A DNA stretch of 37,249 nucleotides from Mycobacterium sp. GTDB taxonomy: Bacteria > Actinomycetota > Actinomycetes > Mycobacteriales > Mycobacteriaceae. The notes under the pieces were generated by a model. It did no database searches and was not told where the DNA came from. It worked only from the letters and a program-made list of their open reading frames with translations. The position numbers were made by a program, and so were the translations under genes. Below, piece after piece: positions 31,417 to 37,249 of this stretch; position 1 is the stretch's first letter, and each line of letters starts with the position of its first letter. Location: NCBI RefSeq assembly GCF_029961025.1, contig NZ_JASBVP010000020.1, forward strand, positions 1-37,249, read 5' to 3'.

Positions 31417-34122
31417 TCACCGCTTGCCCGGCGGCCGGGCTCCCCGGGCAATGCCGAGACCCTTGGTCGGTGGCGGTGCCGGTGGTGGTGCGGGTGGCTG
31501 CTCATCTTCTTGCTGCGGTTCGGGTTGCTTCGCCGATGATGTTGGGGCAGCGGGTCTCTTGGCGCCAGGCCGCTTAGCGCCCGCCGCGATACTCAGCCCC
31601 TTAGCCGGTGCAGCGGGCGGAGCGGCTTCCGCGGTTTGAGCCGGCTTCGAAGGCGGTTGGGGGGGTTGGGCTTTGGCCGTGGCTTTCTTGGCACCGGGCC
31701 GTTTTGCTCCACCGGCGATAGCAAGACCTTTCGGGGGTAATGGCCCGGGCGGCTCCGGGGCAGAGGGAGGTTTCGTCGTAGCGGTTTGCTCCGCTGGAGG
31801 CGCTGCGGCGGCTACGGCTTCCGCGGGTGGCGTTGCTGGCGCGGGCGATGCCGCAGGCGTGGTCTTCGCCGCTTGTTTGGCGGCGGTGCCCTTGGGCGGC
31901 AGCGTCACCGTGGCCCGGTCCAGCGACTCGAGGAGCAGCTGCGCGACGTCGCGCACCTCGACGCCGTCACGCCCGGCGGCCTCGGCCCGGTCGTCGACAC
32001 CGTCGGTGATCATCACCCGGCAGAAGGGGCACGCGGTGGCGATTGTGGTGGCCCCGGTGGCCAGCGCCTCGTCGACGCGTTCGTGGTTGATCCGTTTGCC
32101 GATGTGCTCTTCCATCCACATGCGCGCGCCGCCGGCGCCGCAGCAAAAGCTGCGCTCAGCGTGGCGCGGCATTTCGGTCAGCGTCACGCCCGAGGCGGCT
32201 ATCAGCTCGCGCGGCGCCTCATACACCTTGTTGTGACGGCCCAGATAGCAGGGGTCATGGTAGGTGATGACCGGACCATTGCCGCCGGCGCTGCCATCGC
32301 CATCGAGCGGCTTCACCGGCACCAGCTTCTTGTCGCGCACCAGCCGGTTGAGCAGCTGGGTGTGGTGCAGCACCGTATAGTCGGCGCCGAGCTGGCGATA
32401 TTCGCGGCCAATGGTGTTGAAGCAGTGCGGGCAGGTGACCACGATCTTGCGATCAACGGCCGGTACCCTCTCGAACACCCCGTCGAGTGTCTCGATGGCC
32501 TGCCGGGCCAGCTGCTGGAACAGGAACTCGTTGCCCGACCGGCGGGCGGAGTCCCCGTTGCAGGTTTCCCCCGCGCCCAGCACCAGGAACTTCACTCCGG
32601 CGGCGGCCAGCAGCTCGGCGACCGCTTTGGTGGTCTTTTTGGCCTTGTCATCGTAGGCACCCGCGCAGCCCACCCAGAACAGGTACTCGAAGCCGGCGAA
32701 GCTGTCGACATCCCGACCGTAGACCGGGACGTCGAAATCCACCTCGTCGATCCAGTTGGTCCGATCGGATGCGTTCTGTCCCCACGGATTCGCCTTGGTC
32801 TCAAGGTTTTTGAATAGCAGCGAAAGCTCAGAGGGGAACTCGGACTCCATGAGCACCTGGTAGCGGCGGAGGTCGACAATGTGATCGACGTGTTCGATAT
32901 CCACCGGGCATTGCTCGACACAGGCGCCGCAGGTCACACACGACCACAGCACGTCGGGGTCGATCACCCCGCCCTGCGCGGCGGTGCCGACCAGGGGACG
33001 ACTGGCCTGCTCGGGCCCGGACCCGGGAACCCGGCCGAACCCTGACTCCGGAACATGGCGACCCTCGTGCCTTGGAGTCTGAAGATCCATGCCTTCCAAC
33101 GATTTTGGTGCTGTTCCCAGGATATAGGGCGCCTTGGCCATCCAATGATCCCGCAAATCCATGATGAGCAGCTTGGGGCTCAGCGGTTTCCCGGTGTTCC
33201 ATGCCGGGCACTGGGACTGGCAGCGGCCGCACTCAGTGCAAGTGGCGAAATCGAGCAGGCCCTTCCAGGTAAAGTCTTCGACCTTTCCCCGACCGAAAAC
33301 CGCATCGTCCGGCGGGTTCTCGAAATCGACGGGCTTGCCGTCGGACGCTATCGGCAGCAGTGGTCCCAGGGCGTCGGGCAGCCTTTTGAACAGCACGTTG
33401 ATCGGCGCGAGGAAGATGTGCAGATGCTTGGAGTGCAGCACGATCAGCAGGAAGACCAGCATGACCGCGATGTGCAACAGCAAGGCAACGGTTTCCAGAA
33501 TTTCGTTACCGGTGTGGCCGAGTGGCCGCAGGATCGCGCCGAACAGCCGGGAGAGGAACGCCGCCTTGCCGTAGGGCAGGGTGCCGTTGTTGACGGCGGA
33601 TCCGCGCACCAGCGCATACGTCCAGATGACGTTGAAGATCATGAACAGGATCAGCCACGCGCCGCCGATGTGTGAGCCGTAGAACCGCGACTGGCGACCG
33701 TGCTCTTTGGGCCGGGTGCGCAATCGGATGATCGCGAAGACGGTGATACCGACGAACACCGCGGAGGCGAAGAAGTCCTGCAGAAAACCCAGCGCGTCCC
33801 AGCGGCCGACGATCGGGATGTGAAAGTTCGGCTGGAAGAGAAGCCCGTAGGCCTCGATGTAAACCGTCAGCAGGATGAAGAAACCCCACATGGTGAAAAA
33901 GTGGGCCAGGCCGGGAATTGACCATTTCAGCAACCTGCGCTGGCCGAACACCTCGGTGAGCTCCGTCCAGATCCGTCTGCCTAGCTGGTCGGTGCGTCCG
34001 GGGGCCGGCTGGCCGGCGAGCGTGAGCCTGACAAGCCAGCGGATCCGCCGGGCGGCGAACACGGCCACGACCGCGGTCATGCCCAGACCTACCACCAGTC
34101 TGATCAGCGTCTGCGTGGTCAC
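31417..34122 (-). CDS. etfD: EtfD, membrane Fe-S electron-transfer protein for fatty-acid oxidation
   Basis: 901 residues from ATG 34122, against 882 in M. tuberculosis Rv0338c. It is proposed to take electrons from EtfBA, the acceptor for acyl-CoA dehydrogenases, and pass them to the quinone pool. The N-terminal 260 residues have several membrane segments like the NarI/HdrE family. Two 4Fe-4S motifs follow: CTECGRCQSQCP and CVTCGACVEQCPVD. The C-terminal CCG/HdrD domains have CNGDSARRSGNE, TCPHCFNTIGREY, YHDPCYLGRHN and SFCCGAGGARMWMEE. The last 170 residues are Ala/Pro/Lys-rich with three repeats of the type KGLAIAGGAKRPGAKK, KGLSIAAGAKRPGAKR and KGLGIARGARPPGKR. This tail may explain most of the length difference. 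It is upstream of aspC in the same direction. Confidence 0.93.
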   Translation of the reverse strand: MTTQTLIRLVVGLGMTAVVAVFAARRIRWLVRLTLAGQPAPGRTDQLGRRIWTELTEVFGQRRLLKWSIPGLAHFFTMWGFFILLTVYIEAYGLLFQPNFHIPIVGRWDALGFLQDFFASAVFVGITVFAIIRLRTRPKEHGRQSRFYGSHIGGAWLILFMIFNVIWTYALVRGSAVNNGTLPYGKAAFLSRLFGAILRPLGHTGNEILETVALLLHIAVMLVFLLIVLHSKHLHIFLAPINVLFKRLPDALGPLLPIASDGKPVDFENPPDDAVFGRGKVEDFTWKGLLDFATCTECGRCQSQCPAWNTGKPLSPKLLIMDLRDHWMAKAPYILGTAPKSLEGMDLQTPRHEGRHVPESGFGRVPGSGPEQASRPLVGTAAQGGVIDPDVLWSCVTCGACVEQCPVDIEHVDHIVDLRRYQVLMESEFPSELSLLFKNLETKANPWGQNASDRTNWIDEVDFDVPVYGRDVDSFAGFEYLFWVGCAGAYDDKAKKTTKAVAELLAAAGVKFLVLGAGETCNGDSARRSGNEFLFQQLARQAIETLDGVFERVPAVDRKIVVTCPHCFNTIGREYRQLGADYTVLHHTQLLNRLVRDKKLVPVKPLDGDGSAGGNGPVITYHDPCYLGRHNKVYEAPRELIAASGVTLTEMPRHAERSFCCGAGGARMWMEEHIGKRINHERVDEALATGATTIATACPFCRVMITDGVDDRAEAAGRDGVEVRDVAQLLLESLDRATVTLPPKGTAAKQAAKTTPAASPAPATPPAEAVAAAAPPAEQTATTKPPSAPEPPGPLPPKGLAIAGGAKRPGAKKATAKAQPPQPPSKPAQTAEAAPPAAPAKGLSIAAGAKRPGAKRPAAPTSSAKQPEPQQEDEQPPAPPPAPPPTKGLGIARGARPPGKR

Positions 34123-34470
34123 GAAACGTCTCTTTCCAACTCGTTGCTACTAAGCGATAACCCAGCCGATGCTACTGCGGGGTAAGTTAGTGTGCGCGCC
34201 GCCTGGTCCGCTCATGGTGACATTTTCGCGTTGTTCACTGCGACAGGGGTTGCCCTTATCGGACGACTAAATCGAGGCCCACTCTGCCTGTGCCGGCCCC
34301 CCGAGGCAAGACCGGCTGACGGTGACCCTCGCGCCGTAGCGGCGCGGGTGATCCCGGCGCGGATGACGGCTTGGCCCGCAACGCCTCCCGCGACGCCGGC
34401 GCGGAGACGAACCCGCGATATGCGCAAGCCGGGGCAGGGGTAACCCGATTCGCGTAGCTGGCCGGCGGCG
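34123..34470. other. Gap upstream of etfD
   Basis: About 350 bases without a supported gene. It should hold the etfD promoter near 34130-34200, which is AT-richer than its surroundings. A plus-strand frame at 34192-34443 (83 residues, Arg/Ala/Pro-rich) looks like chance coding in GC-rich DNA. In M. tuberculosis the large regulator gene Rv0339c lies upstream of Rv0338c; it is not here. Confidence 0.4.
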
Positions 34471-35061
34471 TCAGAGTCCCGGCGGCAGGGTGATCACCGT
34501 CGGCAGCGGCGGCAGCGTGATCTGTGACGGCAGACTAAACGGCCCGGGTGCGGTACCGCTGGTCGTGGTCGTCGGTGTCATGGTCGTGGTGGCGGTGTCG
34601 CTGGTTGTGGTCGTTGTGGTCGTGGTGGTCGGTGCCGTCGTCGTAGTGGTGGTGGTCATTGTCGGGGTCGCCGTGGTGGCGGTGGTTGTCGTGGCGGGCG
34701 CGGCGGGCACGGCGCTTGTCACGGTTGCGGTCGACGGCGTCGTTGTGGTTGCCATCGAGGGCGTTGTCGTCGCCGGAGCGCCACCGTGGCCGCCCTTGGT
34801 CAGCTGGAGGATGCCGTAGCTGATCACCGCGATCAGAAGCGCGACCAACACTCCCCAGCCGACCAACGTCACCGGCCGGCGATACCACGGTGTGGGCTCG
34901 GGCGGGGGCTCGTCACCGCCAGGGTTATACGCTGGCTCTCCGCCGCCCTGGCCGTAGGCTGCGCAGTACCTGGGCGGCTCTCCGCCGCCCAGGCGGTAGG
35001 CGGGGGTGTACCTGGTCGGCTCATCCTCGCCGCTGCTGCCGGTGGAGCCGTAGCCTGCCAT
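34471..35061 (-). CDS. Single-pass membrane protein with Thr-rich tail (copy 2)
   Basis: 196 residues from ATG 35061 (MAGYGSTGSSGEDEPTRY); the frame is open to 35148, which would add 29 residues. The N-terminal part is Gly/Pro/Tyr/Glu-rich with repeats (GGGEPPRYCAAYGQ, GGGEPAYNPGG). EPTPWYRRPVTLVGWGVLVALLIAVISYGILQLTKG then gives one membrane segment of about 23 residues with a conserved entry (WYRRP) and exit (LTKG). The tail is almost only Thr, Pro and Ala (long TTTT runs) and ends ITLPPLPTVITLPPGL. The upstream gene is a paralogue with the same plan. Function unknown; an O-mannosylated, wall-spanning tail is plausible because Thr/Pro stretches are typical mannosylation targets, but that is inference. 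Confidence 0.75.
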   Translation of the reverse strand: MAGYGSTGSSGEDEPTRYTPAYRLGGGEPPRYCAAYGQGGGEPAYNPGGDEPPPEPTPWYRRPVTLVGWGVLVALLIAVISYGILQLTKGGHGGAPATTTPSMATTTTPSTATVTSAVPAAPATTTTATTATPTMTTTTTTTAPTTTTTTTTTSDTATTTMTPTTTTSGTAPGPFSLPSQITLPPLPTVITLPPGL

Positions 35062-35178
35062 GGGTGCCGATGCTAGCGGGCCCGGCGACGGATACACCGA
35101 TGCCACGCGGGCGGCACGGCGCTCCGCCACCGCAGTGAAGTCACGCAACGCCGTTGGCGGGTGCGCAGGACCGGCGGG

Positions 35179-35673
35179 TCAGAGGTGGGGCGGCAGGGTG
35201 ATCACCGTGGGCACCTGAGGAATCGTGATCACCGATGGCAGCGGCGGCAGCTTGGGAATCTCCCCAGGCCAGTGATGGTGCGGACTTTCGGGCGGCTGCT
35301 GCGACGGCGGTTGGGTGGCCGGACCGGTCGCCGGTGGGGGCGCTGCCGGTGCGGCTGAGGTGGTGCTGGGTGTCGTCGTGGTGCTCGGCGCAGTGGTGGT
35401 TGTGGTGGTGGGGGTCGTGGTCGTTGTCGGGGTGGGGACGGGGCGGCTCGGGCCCTTCGTCAGCTGCAGGATCCCGTAGATGATCAGCCCGATCAGGATC
35501 AGCACGAACACGATCCACGCCAGCAACGCCTTGGGCTTGCGATACCAGGGGCCGGGTTCCGGCTCCGGTTCGAAAGGCTCCGGAAATTCCGGCGGCTGGG
35601 GTCCGCCCCGGCCGAAATCGGCGTGCTGGGTCGGCTGGTTGCTGAAGTCGTCCGGGGGGCCGAAGCGAGCCAC
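35179..35673 (-). CDS. Single-pass membrane protein with Thr/Pro-rich tail (copy 1)
   Basis: 164 residues from ATG 35673 (MARFGPPDDFSNQPTQHADFG). The cytoplasmic part is Pro/Glu/Phe-rich (EFPEPFEPEPEPG). WYRKPKALLAWIVFVLILIGLIIYGILQLTKG is the membrane segment and matches the second copy in its entry (WYRKP) and exit (YGILQLTKG). The tail is Thr/Pro-rich, then Pro/Gln/His-rich, and ends LPSVITIPQVPTVITLPPHL, again like copy 2. The two genes are in the same direction and about 115 bases apart, a clear tandem duplication followed by divergence. No enzymatic motif is seen. Similar small Thr-rich membrane proteins occur across mycobacteria without known function. Confidence 0.82.
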   Translation of the reverse strand: MARFGPPDDFSNQPTQHADFGRGGPQPPEFPEPFEPEPEPGPWYRKPKALLAWIVFVLILIGLIIYGILQLTKGPSRPVPTPTTTTTPTTTTTTAPSTTTTPSTTSAAPAAPPPATGPATQPPSQQPPESPHHHWPGEIPKLPPLPSVITIPQVPTVITLPPHL

Positions 35674-36085
35674 GCACTCGATCGTACTGGCCGCAGCGCC
35701 GACGTCGGCGCGCTATTGCCGGATGGTGGCGTCAGAGCGTCCACCCGCGCTCTGGGCCGCGGGGTGCTGGGTTACCGACGTAACCGTTCGGGTCGGGTGT
35801 GAGCGGGATGGCCTCGGCCAGGGCAGGCGAGCTTGGTGGCCGCGCGGGCATTGGCGAGGATGCGGTGGCCCGCCGGTCGGATGGGACGGTTCGGTGGACC
35901 GCGCGCCCGGGGGGGCGACCGGCCTGCCGGGGATGGTGAAGCTGCAACCGGATCACCGCCGCGCCCGCCGGCAGCAGATACCCCCGGGCCGATCCCAGCG
36001 GTTTCCGCTGCGGAGACAGCGGAGACACACCGGCCTCAGCCTACGCAGAAAATGACACGAGTGACCGCAGTTATGCGCTGGGGTG
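35674..36085. other. Gap between Thr-rich membrane protein and MBL-fold genes
   Basis: About 410 bases. A minus frame at 35732-36028 (98 residues, Arg/Pro-rich, ending PDPNGYVGNPAPRGPERGWTL) is open but has no recognisable domain or start signal and could be chance or a remnant. The promoter of the Thr-rich membrane genes should be near 35680-35760. I see no clear element. Confidence 0.4.
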
Positions 36086-36811
36086 TTATCCGGTCATCGC
36101 CGCCAAGCCGTCGGACAGTGCGCGCAATTGCGCGGCGCCATCGCCGGTGAAGGACGCGCCGTGCATGATCGCCAGCGTGGTCGGCTGCAATTGCGCCAGC
36201 CGCTCCAAAGTCGGCGCCAGGTTTCTGGTCAGGCCGGTCGCGTGGAACAGCGACTCGGCTTCCAATGCCGGTGCGACACAGTCTGATTGGGTGAGTACCG
36301 GACACTGGCCGATCTGCTCGAGCAGGTCGCCGGCCAGCAGCGTGCACGTGGTCTCATCGAACCACAAGCCGCTTTCCCAGTTGTGCGGGACATGCGGGGT
36401 GGCGATAAACCGCAACCGGTGTCCACCGATGTCGTGCACGTCGTTTTCCGGGACGGCCACGGGCGGGCGGTCGCATAGGTCATTCAGTGAAACCATGCAG
36501 GCCAGTGGGCTGTGGATGACCTCGGCGTGCGGGGCGGCGGCCAGCAGCATATTCAGCGCGCCGCACTCGTCGGCTTCGACGTGGGCGAAGGAGATCCAGC
36601 GCAGCGTGTCCAGCGGGATGAGCCTGGCGATGGCGGCGGAAACCAAGGGAAAAAGCTGTCGCATGCCGCAGTGGAAGAGGAACGGCTGTTCACCCGTCAG
36701 CAGGAACTGGTTGAACGTGAAACCGTGTGCGGTGATGTCCGGTATCCAGGTGGACAGCCGGAAGATGCCGTCGGCGATTTCGTCGACCGTGGTTTGCAGC
36801 CCACTGCTCAT
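36086..36811 (-). CDS. MBL-fold protein with flavodiiron-like metal site
   Basis: 241 residues from ATG 36811. It has a metallo-beta-lactamase fold close to the diiron domain of flavodiiron (ODP) proteins rather than to typical beta-lactamases. RLSTWIPDITAHGFTFNQFLL and FLFHCGMRQLFP lead to ISFAHVEADECGALN, which fits the H-x-E-x-D-H site except that the second His is Glu. PHVPHNWESGLWFDETTCTLLAGDLL then supplies a His and the bridging Asp, and LAIMHGASF the last His. There is no flavodoxin domain. It may bind two iron ions and reduce O2 or NO, or act as a hydrolase. Family resemblance is strong, but the reaction is open. Confidence 0.75.
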   Translation of the reverse strand: MSSGLQTTVDEIADGIFRLSTWIPDITAHGFTFNQFLLTGEQPFLFHCGMRQLFPLVSAAIARLIPLDTLRWISFAHVEADECGALNMLLAAAPHAEVIHSPLACMVSLNDLCDRPPVAVPENDVHDIGGHRLRFIATPHVPHNWESGLWFDETTCTLLAGDLLEQIGQCPVLTQSDCVAPALEAESLFHATGLTRNLAPTLERLAQLQPTTLAIMHGASFTGDGAAQLRALSDGLAAMTG

Positions 36812-37016
36812 GGCGGCAGTCTACGCCATGGTACCGCTGGTACAGGAGGATCCCGCAGTGATCGGTACCTGCCGATCGGCGACAACCGCGGGCCGCGGGG
36901 GACGGTAGTCGCTCGTAGCCGGGCACATCGACATATCCGGCTCTTCTCCACGAACCTGGGAGTGAGTGGGGAGGCTCGGGCGAAACGCCGCGGCGCTGAA
37001 ATGAACTGATCGTGGG

Positions 37017-37078
37017 CCTGGGGCTCGCACGATCCGTGATCACAGCCAAGATCACACGGATTGTCGAGGAGCCCCAGG
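37017..37078 (+). promoter_or_regulatory. Large hairpin in the leader of the ISL3-type transposase
   Basis: CCTGGGGCTC (37017-37026) and GAGCCCCAGG (37069-37078) are a perfect 10-bp inverted repeat. Inside it a second near-perfect pair, ATCCGTG-ATC with GATCACACGGAT, could stack on the first. The right arm ends one base before the TTG start and covers the ribosome binding site GAGGA. Confidence 0.7.
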
Positions 37079-37249
37079 TTGGAAGCAGAGGTTACCGGTT
37101 CGGTTGTTGCTGCGTTGTTCGGGTTGGATGGGTTTCGGGTGCTGGCCGCCGCCGATACCGGCGGTGAGCTGGAGTTGCTGGTTGAGACCGTTGCTCGGGT
37201 CGTACCATGCCCAGACTGCGGCGCGGTGGCGCAGGCGAAGGATCGCCGC
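37079..37249 (+). CDS. ISL3-family transposase, 5' part (runs off the window)
   Basis: 57 codons are visible from TTG 37079, with GAGGA at 37066-37070 as the likely ribosome binding site; the gene continues past the end. The N-terminal sequence SVVAALFGLDGFRVL, ELELLVETVARVVPCPDCG and AQAKDRR fits the start of ISL3-family transposases such as those of IS1557 type, where CPDCG begins a zinc-binding ribbon before the DDE domain. The frame is clean over the visible part, so the element could be active. The left inverted repeat should lie between about 36970 and 37030; I could not fix it without the right end. Confidence 0.7.
   Translation, partial: MEAEVTGSVVAALFGLDGFRVLAAADTGGELELLVETVARVVPCPDCGAVAQAKDRR

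Noticed and set aside
30463..32817. Long plus-strand frames opposite aspC and etfD
   Set aside because: Antisense shadows of two strongly conserved genes.
34192..34443. 83-residue plus frame upstream of etfD
   Set aside because: No family resemblance; composition like non-coding GC-rich DNA.
35732..36028. 98-residue minus frame before the Thr-rich membrane gene
   Set aside because: No domain, Arg/Pro-rich composition typical of chance frames, no ribosome binding site seen.

Overview
The window is high-GC DNA from a slow-growing Mycobacterium outside the M. tuberculosis complex. It carries recognisable counterparts, in order, of the M. tuberculosis H37Rv genes Rv0309, Rv0312, Rv0313, Rv0315, tRNA-Gly, dcd (Rv0321), udgA (Rv0322), Rv0332, Rv0333, rmlA (Rv0334), aspC/alaT (Rv0337c) and etfD (Rv0338c). 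The Rv0316-Rv0320 and Rv0323c-Rv0331 blocks are missing, and unrelated accessory genes sit in those gaps. All homology statements come from memory of the families and were not searched.

Layout. 1-1.4 kb: a broken helical, toxin-like gene fragment and a decayed IS3-family element. 1.4-3.9 kb: a lipoprotein gene overlapping a two-domain DUF1023 alpha/beta-hydrolase gene, like the lprP-Rv0963c pair. 4.2-6.8 kb: an Rv1747-like FHA/ABC exporter gene broken by an amber codon and a frameshift. 7.0-8.5 kb: a YkuD-fold exported protein (Rv0309) and a NodB polysaccharide deacetylase with a one-base frameshift. 8.7-12.9 kb: an Hsp70-like membrane protein with a Pro/Thr tail (Rv0312), a DUF7159-type protein with a Pro-rich tail, and Rv0313. 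13.2-17.3 kb: a GH16 glucanase, a GT-C glycosyltransferase, a small secreted protein and a tandem universal stress protein, with DosR-box-like sites upstream of the last two. 17.7-21.9 kb: a probable decayed genomic island at the tRNA-Gly gene. It is flanked by a copy of the tRNA 3' half and holds a Pro/Ala/Gly/Val repeat protein frameshifted by a 161-bp duplication, a dead IS5-family transposase, an ldtA-like L,D-transpeptidase and an MT-A70 adenine methyltransferase. 22.0-26.2 kb: dcd and two more DUF7159-type genes. 26.4-30.0 kb: udgA, a hairpin-bearing 58-bp tandem repeat, Rv0332, Rv0333 and rmlA. 30.1-35.7 kb, minus strand: aspC/alaT, etfD and two paralogous Thr-rich membrane proteins. 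36.1-36.8 kb: an MBL-fold protein with a flavodiiron-like motif. 37.0 kb to the end: the start of an ISL3-family transposase behind a large hairpin.

Theme. Much of the window concerns the cell envelope: sugar nucleotides (udgA, rmlA), peptidoglycan cross-linking (two YkuD proteins), polysaccharide processing (NodB, GH16, GT-C), and at least six single-pass membrane proteins with long Pro- or Thr-rich outer tails. EtfD and AspC/AlaT are core metabolism. The best candidates for new biology are the hydrolase-lipoprotein pair, the tRNA-Gly island with its methyltransferase, the DUF7159/Hsp70-like tail-protein family with its 11-C tract, and the DosR-like sites.
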